Position numbers and translations under genes: made by a program. Positions 32,752-41,138 of a stretch of DNA of 64,000 bases are shown here, piece after piece. Source of the stretch: Suilimivivens sp963618065 (lineage in GTDB: Bacteria > Bacillota > Clostridia > Lachnospirales > Lachnospiraceae); assembly GCA_963618065.1 (NCBI GenBank), contig CAVERH010000005.1, forward strand, positions 1 through 64,000, in the 5' to 3' direction. The number at the start of each line of letters is the position of its first letter. The stretch's first letter is position 1. The notes under the pieces were generated by a model that was given only the letters and a program-made list of their open reading frames with translations, had not been told where the DNA came from and made no database searches.

Positions 32752-34437
32752 ATGGAGTATGTAATTTTTGCAGCAGCGCTTGGAATCATTCTGATTCTGC
32801 TATTCTTAAAAGGATTATACGATTACCGGCGAGAACAGAAGAGATTCAGGAAGCGTCTGCATACGGATTACGGAAAGAAGCTGGAACGGGAATACAGGCC
32901 GGAGTGGTTTGCACATATTTCCCGTTATGCGCAGAAGCATGTCGGGGAATTCCCGATTGATGAAATTACCTGGTGCGATTTGAATATGGACGAAGTGTTT
33001 AAGCAGATGAACTATACTTATTCTTCGGCAGGGGAAGAGTACTTATATTATCTGTTACGGAATCCGCGGCTCGATGAGGATTACCTTTCCCATATGGAAA
33101 AGGTAATCCGCTATTTTGATAAGCACATGGAAGAGAGGGAAGATCTGCAGTTTATTTTCTCACGGCTTGGGAAGATTGGAAAATTTTCCATTTATGATTA
33201 TCTGGATTATCTCGATAACCTGGGAGTTCGGAATAACAGGAGGCATTATCTGGCTTTGCTTCTCATGCTTGTCTCAATCGGAATTATGGTAGTGAATTTT
33301 TCAGTGGGAATTCTGGCATTGCTTGCTGTCATGATCTATAACAATGTCACGTACTTTGGCATGAAGAAGGAAATAGAACCCTATATTACCAGCTTCGCTT
33401 ATGTTTTCCGGCTGCTTAATATTTATCCGGAGTTTAAAAAGCACCGGGCAGACTGTCTGGAGAAAGAATTCGAGGATATGGAACTGGCGTTTCGCCAGAT
33501 GGACGGATTTCAGAGAGGCTCCGGAATTGTCATGAGTGGAATGCGAGCCGGTGGAAGTGGAAGTCCGTTGGACATGCTGATGGATTTTCTGCGGATGGGA
33601 TTCCATATTGATCTCATTAAATTTAATCAGATGCTTGGAGAGGTGCGCAAGCATCTGGATGCGGTGGACACGCTTCTGACCCATTATGGATTTATTGAAA
33701 GCTGTATTGCAATTGGAGAGTATCGGACTTATTTAGAAGACTTTTGTGTTCCTTCTTTTCATGAAGAAAAAAGAATCCGAATGGTGGAGGGATATCATCC
33801 ATTGCTGACTGACCCGGTCAGAAACACGTTTAAGACCGGAAAGGGCATGCTCATTACCGGCTCGAACGCTTCCGGTAAATCGACCTTTTTAAAAACTGTT
33901 GCAATCAATGCGCTTCTGGCACAAAGCATTCATACCTGTCTGGCAGACGAATTTGAAACCTGCTTTTTCCGCATTTGTTCTTCCATGTCCCTGAAGGACG
34001 ATGTATTGCATGGAGAAAGCTACTATATGGTGGAAATCAAATCCATGAAACGGATTCTGGATCTCATAGCAAATAAGGATTACCGGGTATTGTGCTTTGT
34101 GGATGAAGTGCTCCGCGGAACGAATACTGTAGAACGGATTGCAGCATCTTCCCAGATCCTGAAAAGCCTGAATTCGGAAAACAGCATGTGCTTCGTGGCT
34201 ACCCATGATATTGAACTGACAAGCCTTTTGGAAAACCGGTATGAGAATTATCATTTCATGGAAGAGGTTACGGATGGAGATGTTGCGTTCAGCTATCGGC
34301 TGCTGTCCGGAAAGGCGACCACGCGAAATGCGATCCGCCTTTTGTCCATTATGGGTTATCAGGAGGACATCATCCGGAAAGCTGAGCAGATGGCATCGGA
34401 ATTTGTGAGGAACGCCCACTGGCAGATGCTTGACTAA
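32752..34437 (+). CDS. Membrane-anchored MutS-family ATPase
   Basis: 561 residues. It has an N-terminal membrane helix (about 3-20), a helical region, two more hydrophobic helices near 167-200, and a C-terminal MutS domain V: Walker A GSNASGKST at 370-378, LKDDVLHGESYYMVEIKSMKRIL, Walker B VLCFVDEVLRGTNTVER and CFVATHDIELTSLL. The mismatch-recognition domain I of true MutS is missing. This subfamily is common in Firmicutes and Bacteroidetes and its role is unknown. The true MutS is at 59479. It shares a transcript with the MCP. Confidence 0.88.
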   Translation: MEYVIFAAALGIILILLFLKGLYDYRREQKRFRKRLHTDYGKKLEREYRPEWFAHISRYAQKHVGEFPIDEITWCDLNMDEVFKQMNYTYSSAGEEYLYYLLRNPRLDEDYLSHMEKVIRYFDKHMEEREDLQFIFSRLGKIGKFSIYDYLDYLDNLGVRNNRRHYLALLLMLVSIGIMVVNFSVGILALLAVMIYNNVTYFGMKKEIEPYITSFAYVFRLLNIYPEFKKHRADCLEKEFEDMELAFRQMDGFQRGSGIVMSGMRAGGSGSPLDMLMDFLRMGFHIDLIKFNQMLGEVRKHLDAVDTLLTHYGFIESCIAIGEYRTYLEDFCVPSFHEEKRIRMVEGYHPLLTDPVRNTFKTGKGMLITGSNASGKSTFLKTVAINALLAQSIHTCLADEFETCFFRICSSMSLKDDVLHGESYYMVEIKSMKRILDLIANKDYRVLCFVDEVLRGTNTVERIAASSQILKSLNSENSMCFVATHDIELTSLLENRYENYHFMEEVTDGDVAFSYRLLSGKATTRNAIRLLSIMGYQEDIIRKAEQMASEFVRNAHWQMLD

Positions 34438-34458
34438 GAATAGGTGAAATGATAATAT
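34430..34458 (+). promoter_or_regulatory. Promoter of the small membrane protein
   Basis: TTGACT (34430-34435), 17-bp spacer, TAATAT (34453-34458). It overlaps the end of the MutS-like gene and gives a start near 34466. Confidence 0.6.
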
Positions 34459-34496
34459 AATAGCTACAGTACTTGAAGAAAGGTCTTGGTAAGAAT

Positions 34497-34664
34497 ATGA
34501 ACAATGTGATAGCATTTGTGAATGAATTTTTATCATATTTACTTGTGATGGTGATTATTGTGGCTCTCTGTGGGGTTGCCATTTTTATTGGAACAACCTT
34601 ACGGAAACGTAAAGATAAGCAGGAAGCAGAAGCTGCGAAGGAAGCAACGGATAATGCATCATAA
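34497..34664 (+). CDS. Small single-span membrane protein
   Basis: 55 residues from ATG 34497. A single hydrophobic helix (about residues 10-33) is followed by a highly charged tail (RKRKDKQEAEAAKEA). The shape is that of small modulatory membrane proteins. No family recognised. The promoter just upstream and the terminator just downstream make it a monocistronic unit, supporting it as a real gene. A TTG at 34473 in the same frame is an alternative start. Confidence 0.65.
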   Translation: MNNVIAFVNEFLSYLLVMVIIVALCGVAIFIGTTLRKRKDKQEAEAAKEATDNAS

Positions 34665-34680
34665 GCTGTTACACAGTACG

Positions 34681-34707
34681 AAGGGTCTGCTTACGCAGAC
34701 CTTTTTT
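34681..34707 (+). terminator. Rho-independent terminator
   Basis: GGTCTGC (34684-34690), TTAC loop, GCAGACC (34695-34701), six Ts. It ends the small membrane protein transcript, immediately before the duplicated repeat. Confidence 0.9.
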
Positions 34708-34938
34708 ATGTAGAGCACTTAGTGAAAGCAAGCTATAAGCGCAGCTTGAAGTTAGTGCGAACGATACCTGAGTACTTAATGAGGACAAGTCAAGGATGCA
34801 GTCCGAATTTAGTACAGCAGGTTTATGTAGAGCACTTAGTGAAAGCAAGCTATAAGCGCAGCTTGAAGTTAGTGCGAACGATACCTGAGTACTTAATGAG
34901 GACAAGTCAAGGATGCAGTCCGAATTTAGTACAGCAGG
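34705..34938 (+). repeat. 117-bp tandem duplication of paired hairpin modules
   Basis: The sequence from 34705 to 34821 is repeated at 34822-34938 with essentially no differences. Each copy holds two related hairpins. Module A starts GAGCACTTA and ends TTAGTGC; module B starts GAGTACTTA and ends TTTAGTAC. So GCAC/GTGC in A is replaced by GTAC/GTAC in B, keeping the pairing. Inner arms also covary (AAGCT/AGCTT versus GGAC/GTCC). A partial third start (TTATGTAGAG) follows at 34939. Confidence 0.9.
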
Positions 34939-34975
34939 TTATGTAGAGTATACGAAAGAAGGAATTCATTTAAAA

Positions 34976-35971
34976 ATGGCAAAGGGCAGCAATCAGAAGC
35001 TGAAAATGTTATATTTGCTCAAAATCCTATCGGAGAAGACAGATGAAGCTCACTGTCTCTCAGCGCAGGAGCTTATTGCCCAGCTGCAGAAATACGAGGT
35101 GGGTGCGGAGCGTAAGAGTATTTACAATGACATTGAATGCCTTATGGATTTTGGGTATGACATTGTGAACAAAAAGGCAAAAACAGGAGGCGGCTACTAT
35201 CTGGCGAGCCGTGAATTCGAGCTGCCGGAATTAAAGCTTCTGGTGGATGCCGTACAGTCATCCCGGTTTATCACCCAGAAGAAGTCACGTGAGCTTATTC
35301 ATAAGATTGAGACACTTGCCGGGCCTTATGAAGCAAAGAAGCTGCAGCGTCAGGTCTTTGTGGCAAGTCGTATTAAAACGGAGAACGAAAGTATTTATTA
35401 TAATGTGGATCACATTCATAATGCCATTCAGAACAATGCTCCGATTTCTTTTATTTACATGGAATGGAATGCAAAGAAGGAATTTGTCCCACGGCATAAC
35501 GGGAAGGTGTACCGGGTGAGTCCCTGGGCGCTGACCTGGAAGGAAGAAAATTATTATCTTGTGGCATTTGATGATGAGGAAGAGAAGATCAAGCATTTCC
35601 GTGTCGATAAGATGAACCGGATCCGTGAGCTTGAAGGACAGGTAAGAAAGGGCTCGGAGGAATTTGAGAGGTTTGATATTGCCGAGTATACGAATCAGTC
35701 ATTCGGAATGTTTGGAGGAGAGATACAGTGGGTTACGCTGCAGCTGTCTAATGCACTGGCCGGTGTATTGTTTGACCGGTTCGGAAAGGAAATTGATGTG
35801 CGAAAGATTTCGGAGGAGGAAATTTCGGTCAGAATTTTCGTCTGCGTCAGCCCACAGTTTTTCGGATGGCTCACAGGACTTGGGAGCCGTATCCGGATTA
35901 CCGCACCAGCGGAGGTAACCATGCAGTATCAGGCGTTTTTGCATGAAATTTTAGGTCGGTATGGAATATAG
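34976..35971 (+). CDS. WYL-domain transcriptional regulator
   Basis: 331 residues from ATG 34976. An N-terminal winged helix-turn-helix (LKMLYLLKILSEKTD ... LSAQELIAQLQK ... RKSIYNDIECLMDFGYDI) is followed by a WYL domain (VYRVSPWALTWKEENYYLVAFDDEEEKIKHFRVDKM) and a C-terminal extension. WYL regulators bind nucleic-acid-type or other small ligands and control stress, phage defence or metabolic genes. No obvious target sits nearby. An earlier in-frame ATG at 34913 falls inside the duplicated repeat and is less likely. Confidence 0.9.
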   Translation: MAKGSNQKLKMLYLLKILSEKTDEAHCLSAQELIAQLQKYEVGAERKSIYNDIECLMDFGYDIVNKKAKTGGGYYLASREFELPELKLLVDAVQSSRFITQKKSRELIHKIETLAGPYEAKKLQRQVFVASRIKTENESIYYNVDHIHNAIQNNAPISFIYMEWNAKKEFVPRHNGKVYRVSPWALTWKEENYYLVAFDDEEEKIKHFRVDKMNRIRELEGQVRKGSEEFERFDIAEYTNQSFGMFGGEIQWVTLQLSNALAGVLFDRFGKEIDVRKISEEEISVRIFVCVSPQFFGWLTGLGSRIRITAPAEVTMQYQAFLHEILGRYGI

Positions 35972-36028
35972 TTCTTAACGGAACAGGGGGCTTTCTTTGA
36001 AGGAAGCAGAAGAATTTCATATCCTGCA

Positions 36029-36100
36029 TTGACAAGGAAGATACAATTTACTATACTAGATATTGATACAGCTATTTAGAAATAATACTAGATATTGGTG
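36029..36100 (+). promoter_or_regulatory. nrdD promoter with two NrdR boxes
   Basis: TTGACA (36029-36034), 17 bp, TATACT (36052-36057). Two copies of ATACTAGATATTG (starting 36053 and 36085) are 32 bp apart, three helical turns. That is the spacing of paired NrdR boxes. The first overlaps the -10 box, fitting repression by NrdR with dATP. The rest of the 240-nt gap contains nothing else I can identify. Confidence 0.75.
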
Positions 36101-36212
36101 GCGGAACTTGGCCGAGCAAACGGTGGTTCGATGGATATACTTGTGAATTATGATGATTTTATTAAGAAAATGTAACGATTCGGTTACGAAATAAAGGGAT
36201 GGAGGGGTTATT

Positions 36213-38396
36213 ATGAGCAGCATGGATGCGAAGGAAGAAGTTGTTAATTTTGGTGAGGAATTCAAGCCGGAACGGAACGTTAAGGTGATTAAGAAGGACG
36301 GAAGTCTCGAAAGCTTTAATGTACAGAAGGTCATTGATGCAGTCGGAAAGAGTGCTTACCGTGCTCTGACTAAATTTACAGAGGATGAGAAAAAGCATAT
36401 CTGTCAGTATGTTATTGACAAGGTGAATGAACTGGAGAAGGATCAGATCCCGATTCCAATTATGCATAATATTGTGGAAAGCGCCTTGGAAGATGTAAAG
36501 CCCATCGTTGCAAAGAGCTATCGTGATTACAGGAACTATAAGCAGGACTTTGTCCGCATGATGGACGATGTGTATAAGAAGAGCCAGTCCATTATGTATG
36601 TTGGTGATAAGGAAAATGCCAATACCGACAGTGCCCTTGTTTCTACGAAAAGAAGTCTGATTTTTAATCAGTTTAATAAGGAATTATACCAGAAGTTTTT
36701 TATGACGACAGAAGAGATCCAGGCATGCCGTGACGGCTATATTTATGTGCATGATATGTCTGCACGTCGTGATACCATGAACTGCTGTCTTTTTGACGTG
36801 GCAAATGTACTGACCGGCGGCTTTGAAATGGGTAATATCTGGTACAATGAGCCGAAGACCCTGGATGTTGCCTTTGACGTAATCGGCGATATTGTATTGA
36901 GTGCAGCCAGCCAGCAGTACGGCGGTTTTACCGTGCCGGAGGTAGATAAGATTTTAGATCCTTATGCAGAGAAAACTTATCAGAAGAGTCTGAAGAAATA
37001 CCTGAATCTCAGCATCGATCAGCAGACCGCAGAGGCAGAAGCGTATGCCGATGTGAAGCGGGAATTCGAGCAGGGCTTCCAGGGCTGGGAATATAAGTTT
37101 AATACCGTGGCAAGCTCCCGTGGGGACTATCCGTTTATCACGGTTACCGCAGGAATCGGCACCGGACGTTTCGCCCGTCTTGCCACGATTTCCCTTTTAA
37201 ATGTACGACGTAGAGGACAGGGGAAGAAGGACTGCAAGAAGCCGGTTCTGTTCCCGAAGATTGTCTTTTTATACGATGAAAACCTGCATGGCCCCGGCAA
37301 GGAGCTTGAGGATGTATTTGAAGCCGGTGTAAAGTGCTCTGCGAAGACCATGTATCCGGACTGGTTATCCCTTACCGGAAAGGGTTATATTGCGAGCATG
37401 TATAAGCGATATGGCAAGGTCATTTCCCCGATGGGATGCCGTGCATTCCTTTCTCCCTGGTATGAAAGAGGCGGCATGCATCCGGCAGATGACAAGGATG
37501 AGCCTGTATTTGTCGGACGTTTCAACATTGGTGCTGTATCCCTTCATTTACCGATGATTCTGGCCAAGTCCAGACAGGAAAGCAGAGACTTCTATGAAGT
37601 GCTGGATTACTACTTAAATCTGATCCGCCAGCTTCATATCCGTACCTACGCATACCTTGGAGAAATGCGTGCCTCTACCAATCCGCTTGCTTACTGCGAG
37701 GGGGGCTTCTTAGGAGGACACTTAAAGCTTACGGATAAGATTAAACCGATTTTAAAGTCTGCAACCGCAAGCTTTGGTATTACGGCATTTAATGAATTAC
37801 AGGAGTTATATAATGGGAAGTCCCTTGTGGAGGACGGACAGTTTGCCTTAGAGGTTCTGGAGCATATCAACCAGAAGATCAATGAGTATAAAGAAGAGGA
37901 TGGCAATCTTTATGCGATTTACGGTACCCCTGCAGAGAGTCTTTGCGGCTTACAGGTAAAGCAGTTCCGGGCAAAATACGGAATTATTGAAGGAGTATCC
38001 GACAGGGAATATGTTTCCAACAGCTTCCACTGTCATGTATCCGAGGATATTACACCGATTGAGAAGCAGGATCTGGAATATCGTTTCTGGGAGCTGAGCA
38101 ATGGTGGTAAGATCCAGTATGTAAAATACCCGATTGACTATAATATCGAAGCAATTAAAACTCTGATCCGTCGTGCCATGGATATGGGATTTTATGAGGG
38201 CGTCAATCTTTCTCTGGCTTACTGTGATGACTGCGGACATCAGGAGCTGGAAATGGATGTCTGCCCGAAGTGCGGAAGCCGGAACTTAACCAAGATTGAG
38301 CGTATGAACGGCTATCTGTCCTATTCCAGAGTGCATGGAGATACTCGTCTGAATGAAGCAAAAATGGCAGAAATTGCAGAAAGGAAGAGTATGTAG
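36213..38396 (+). CDS. nrdD: Anaerobic ribonucleoside-triphosphate reductase
   Basis: 727 residues. An ATP-cone (VKVIKKDGSLESFNVQKVIDAVGKSAYRAL) regulates activity. The large glycyl-radical barrel follows. Near the C-terminus lie a zinc site (CDDCGHQELEMDVCPKCG) and the glycyl radical, Gly700 in RMNGYL. It makes deoxynucleotides from NTPs without oxygen, using a radical placed by NrdG. It is followed 3 nt later by nrdG. The promoter shows NrdR control. Confidence 0.97.
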   Translation: MSSMDAKEEVVNFGEEFKPERNVKVIKKDGSLESFNVQKVIDAVGKSAYRALTKFTEDEKKHICQYVIDKVNELEKDQIPIPIMHNIVESALEDVKPIVAKSYRDYRNYKQDFVRMMDDVYKKSQSIMYVGDKENANTDSALVSTKRSLIFNQFNKELYQKFFMTTEEIQACRDGYIYVHDMSARRDTMNCCLFDVANVLTGGFEMGNIWYNEPKTLDVAFDVIGDIVLSAASQQYGGFTVPEVDKILDPYAEKTYQKSLKKYLNLSIDQQTAEAEAYADVKREFEQGFQGWEYKFNTVASSRGDYPFITVTAGIGTGRFARLATISLLNVRRRGQGKKDCKKPVLFPKIVFLYDENLHGPGKELEDVFEAGVKCSAKTMYPDWLSLTGKGYIASMYKRYGKVISPMGCRAFLSPWYERGGMHPADDKDEPVFVGRFNIGAVSLHLPMILAKSRQESRDFYEVLDYYLNLIRQLHIRTYAYLGEMRASTNPLAYCEGGFLGGHLKLTDKIKPILKSATASFGITAFNELQELYNGKSLVEDGQFALEVLEHINQKINEYKEEDGNLYAIYGTPAESLCGLQVKQFRAKYGIIEGVSDREYVSNSFHCHVSEDITPIEKQDLEYRFWELSNGGKIQYVKYPIDYNIEAIKTLIRRAMDMGFYEGVNLSLAYCDDCGHQELEMDVCPKCGSRNLTKIERMNGYLSYSRVHGDTRLNEAKMAEIAERKSM

Positions 38397-38399
38397 GGA

Positions 38400-38909
38400 A
38401 TGAGATATCACAATATTACCAAGGATGATATGTTAAACGGTGACGGACTGCGTGTCGTTTTGTGGGTCGCAGGCTGTTCCCATTGCTGCAAGGAATGCCA
38501 GAATCCCGTTACCTGGGATCCGGCAGGCGGACTGTTATTTGATGAAGCTGCCAAGAAGGAAATTTTTGATCAGTTGGATAAGTCCTATATTTCCGGCATT
38601 ACTTTCTCCGGAGGAGATCCGCTTCATGCTGCAAACCGTCTTGATGTACGCAACCTGATGGCAGAAATCAAGGAGAAATATCCGGATAAAACGATCTGGT
38701 TATATACAGGGGATTCCTGGGAGAATATTCTTCACTATGCGATTATGCAGTATGTGGATGTTCTGGTAGACGGTGAATTTGAAGTAGATAAAAAAGATGT
38801 CAAGCTTCTGTGGAAAGGAAGCAGCAACCAGCGTGTGATTGATGTGCAGAAGTCCTTAAAGCAGACGGATCCGCTGGTGCCGGTTCTGCATTGCAGAGAT
38901 TATGCCTAA
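38400..38909 (+). CDS. nrdG: Anaerobic RNR activating protein
   Basis: 169 residues. The radical-SAM cluster CSHCCKEC (CxxxCxxC) follows VVLWVAGC, and GITFSGGDPL is the SAM-binding GGE-type motif. It uses S-adenosylmethionine to generate the glycyl radical on NrdD. It is translationally adjacent to nrdD. Confidence 0.96.
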   Translation: MRYHNITKDDMLNGDGLRVVLWVAGCSHCCKECQNPVTWDPAGGLLFDEAAKKEIFDQLDKSYISGITFSGGDPLHAANRLDVRNLMAEIKEKYPDKTIWLYTGDSWENILHYAIMQYVDVLVDGEFEVDKKDVKLLWKGSSNQRVIDVQKSLKQTDPLVPVLHCRDYA

Positions 38910-38958
38910 GCAGAAATACGATAAGGTCTATTAAGAGAAAAGGAAATAAAATAAATCT

Positions 38959-39393
38959 ATGGAAACAATTAAAATCAAATATTTTAATGACAAACTGGAA
39001 AAACTTACTTATATTGATGGAAAATCGGACTGGATTGATCTGCGTGCAGCCGAGGATGTGGATCTTAAAAAGGGCGAGTTCAAGCTGATTCCGTTAGGAG
39101 TTGCCATGCAGCTTCCGAAAGGATATGAAGCACATATTGTTCCGAGAAGCTCAACCTTTAAGAATTTCGGAATTATCCAGACCAATCATCAGGGCGTGGT
39201 AGACTGTTCTTACTGCGGAGATAACGACCAGTGGTTTATGCCGGCCCTGGCGGTAAGGGATACGCATATTTCCTTTAATGACCGTATCTGTCAGTTCCGT
39301 ATTATGGAGAACCAGCCGAAGATTGCTTTTGATGAAGTAACTTCCTTAAGCGGTACGGACCGCGGCGGGTTCGGAAGCACCGGAAAGCAGTAA
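38959..39393 (+). CDS. dut: dUTP diphosphatase-like protein
   Basis: 144 residues of the trimeric dUTPase family. Motifs: AHIVPRSSTFKNFGIIQ (motif 2), GVVDCSYCGDNDQWF (motif 3), DRICQFRIME (motif 4) and the glycine-rich tail DRGGFGSTGKQ (motif 5). It hydrolyses dUTP to dUMP, limiting uracil in DNA and feeding dTMP synthesis, which fits the adjacent nrdDG genes. Its stop codon lies in the 5' arm of a conserved hairpin (39390-39422). Confidence 0.9.
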   Translation: METIKIKYFNDKLEKLTYIDGKSDWIDLRAAEDVDLKKGEFKLIPLGVAMQLPKGYEAHIVPRSSTFKNFGIIQTNHQGVVDCSYCGDNDQWFMPALAVRDTHISFNDRICQFRIMENQPKIAFDEVTSLSGTDRGGFGSTGKQ

Positions 39394-39445
39394 AACTCGA
39401 GTTGTGTCAGCAACGGTTTTACGAATGGGGTTCTGCATCGTTACA
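39390..39445 (+). repeat. Hairpin element A with conserved 3' tail
   Basis: GTAAAAC (39390-39396) pairs with GTTTTAC (39416-39422); inside, GTTG pairs with CAAC. The tail GAATGGGGTTCTG follows, then GTTACA. The same architecture with compensating changes (GCAAAAC/GTTTTGC, GCTG/CAGC, GAATGG) is at 54567-54605. The tail also matches positions 35-56 of the window. Confidence 0.6.
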
Positions 39446-39449
39446 GAAA

Positions 39450-39480
39450 TGTATAAAATGACTCCTTTTTCCTCATAATG
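39450..39480 (+). promoter_or_regulatory. Sigma-G/sigma-F-like promoter of spoVAF
   Basis: TGTATA (39450-39455), an 18-bp spacer and CATAATG (39474-39480) resemble forespore promoters (TGnATA and CATnnTA). The distance to the gene start at 39517 is suitable. Confidence 0.5.
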
Positions 39481-39516
39481 GTACTAAACCGGAATGAGCA
39501 TGGAAGGAGTTTTTTT

Positions 39517-40929
39517 ATGTGTGAAAAAATGAGTGCGGTACTTTCCGAAAATATGAATTACCTGAATGACCAGTTGAAGGTCAATGAGAATTTTGACGTG
39601 GTATACCGGGTAGTCCGTATTGGTGGAAGAGAAGCCTGTATGTATTTTATTGATGGTTTTTGCAAGGATGAACTGATGCAGAAAATGCTTCAGTATTTTA
39701 TGGATATGAAGGAAGAGGAACTGCCGGCAAATGCGCATGAAATGTCAAAAAAGAAAATCCCTTATGTAGAGGTGGATCTGAATTCAGACTGGAAGGAGAT
39801 TATTTATTTTATTCTTTCCGGGGTATTTGCGTTGTTTATTGATGGCTATGAGGAGTGCCTTTTAATTGATTCCAGAAGCTATCCGGTGCGGAGTGTATCA
39901 GAACCGGAAAAGGATAAGACGCTTCGTGGGTCCAAAGACGGGTTCGTGGAAACGGTTGTTTTTAACACCGCATTAATCCGAAGAAGAATCCGGAGCACAG
40001 ACCTTCGCATGGAGATTATGAAGGCCGGTAAAAGCTCGCAGACGGACATCGTCCTGTGCTATATGGAAGACCGGGTGGATCACGATTTCCTAAATGACAT
40101 CAAGGATAAAATCCGTAACATCCATGCGGATGCCTTAACAATGAATCAGGAAAGTCTTGCGGAATGCTTATATAAAAAGCGGTGGATCAATCCGTTTCCG
40201 AAGTTCAAATTTACCGAACGCCCGGATACCGCGGCAGCACAGATCCTGGAAGGAGATGTGGTCATTCTGGTGGACAATTCCCCGTCGGCCATGATTACGC
40301 CCACGTCGGTGTTCGATGTGATTGAGGAAGCAGATGATTATTATTTCCCGCCGATTACCGGAACGTATCTCCGGATTGCGAGAATGATTATTGCCATTTT
40401 GACGTATTTCTGGACACCGACTTTTTTACTGCTGATGGAGTATCCGCAGTGGATCCCTCATGGATTTGAATTTATCACGGTACAGGGAGACATCAATATT
40501 CCATTGATCTGGCAGTTTCTGATGCTGGAACTTGCGATTGACGGACTGCGGCTTGCAGCCGTGAATACACCCAATATGTTAAGTACGCCTTTAAGTGTAA
40601 TGGCGGCGCTTGTCCTTGGAGAATTTTCGGTAAATAGCGGCTGGTTTAATTCCGAGGTCATGCTTTATATGGCCTTTGTGGCGATTGCCAGTTATTCGCA
40701 GGCGAGCTACGAGCTTGGCTATGCAGTGAAATTTATGAGAATGATTAATCTGGTTCTGACGGCCGTTTTTGGCGTCTGGGGATATGGGGCCGCCGTAATT
40801 TTCTGTGTGATTGTATTATTTACCAACCAGACCATTGCAAAGAAAAGCTATATGTATCCGCTGTTTCCCTTTAACGGAAGAGCCCTGTCACGTGTGCTGT
40901 TCCGGCACCGGCTGCCGGGATCGAGATAA
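39517..40929 (+). CDS. spoVAF: Spore germination protein, GerA/SpoVAF family
   Basis: 470 residues from ATG 39517, after AAGGAG. The first half is a soluble GerAA-type domain (LRRRIRSTDLRMEIMKAGKSSQTDIVLCYM, then HADALTMNQESLAECL); the second half has several membrane helices, with PFPKFKFTERPDTAAAQILEGDVVILVDNSP between them. The length and the IDSRSYPVRSVSEPEKDKTLRGSKDGFVE segment fit SpoVAF, linked to dipicolinic acid movement and germination. The other spoVA genes are not adjacent, so it stands alone, with a forespore-type promoter. Confidence 0.88.
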   Translation: MCEKMSAVLSENMNYLNDQLKVNENFDVVYRVVRIGGREACMYFIDGFCKDELMQKMLQYFMDMKEEELPANAHEMSKKKIPYVEVDLNSDWKEIIYFILSGVFALFIDGYEECLLIDSRSYPVRSVSEPEKDKTLRGSKDGFVETVVFNTALIRRRIRSTDLRMEIMKAGKSSQTDIVLCYMEDRVDHDFLNDIKDKIRNIHADALTMNQESLAECLYKKRWINPFPKFKFTERPDTAAAQILEGDVVILVDNSPSAMITPTSVFDVIEEADDYYFPPITGTYLRIARMIIAILTYFWTPTFLLLMEYPQWIPHGFEFITVQGDINIPLIWQFLMLELAIDGLRLAAVNTPNMLSTPLSVMAALVLGEFSVNSGWFNSEVMLYMAFVAIASYSQASYELGYAVKFMRMINLVLTAVFGVWGYGAAVIFCVIVLFTNQTIAKKSYMYPLFPFNGRALSRVLFRHRLPGSR

Positions 40930-40985
40930 AACCAAGCAGAAGTGGATCGTCAAATACTTGTCAGAAAGTACCGTATGAATTGGAC

Positions 40986-41014
40986 TTGTAGCGGTGACAA
41001 AAGAGAGATATAAT
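40986..41014 (+). promoter_or_regulatory. Promoter of the structured RNA
   Basis: TTGTAG (40986-40991), 17-bp spacer, perfect TATAAT (41009-41014). The predicted start, about 41021, is exactly where the RNA closing stem begins. Confidence 0.65.
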
Positions 41015-41020
41015 AAATAT

Positions 41021-41117
41021 GTAACATCAGTTCTGGGAGGAGTGCGGCTTGCCGTATCACCAGTGTCTAGGTTCACACATTTGATTATCCCGTAGAACAC
41101 TTGGTGGCTGATGTTAC
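41021..41117 (+). ncRNA. Unidentified pseudoknotted structured RNA (riboswitch-like)
   Basis: GTAACATCAG (41021-41030) pairs perfectly with CTGATGTTAC (41108-41117). Inside, GTGCGG-CTTG-CCGTAT is a tetraloop hairpin (41042-41057). TTCTGGGA (41031-41038) can pair with TCCC and AGAA (41088-41097). CACCA and GTG (41058-41065) can pair with CAC and TGGTG (41098-41106). The last two helices cross, making a pseudoknot. A promoter ends just upstream and a gene begins 21 nt downstream. I do not recognise an SRP, 6S, T-box, purine, TPP or cobalamin signature. Confidence 0.6.
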
Positions 41118-41138
41118 CTTTGAAAACAGAAGCGGAAT

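Noticed and set aside
34722..34946. Open frame of 74 codons in the duplicated repeat
   Set aside because: It simply follows the 117-bp (39-codon) repeat; there is no start context and no amino-acid signature.
41021..41117. Signal recognition particle RNA or 6S RNA
   Set aside because: The GGAA-tetraloop domain of SRP RNA is missing, and the length and single pseudoknot do not fit 6S RNA.
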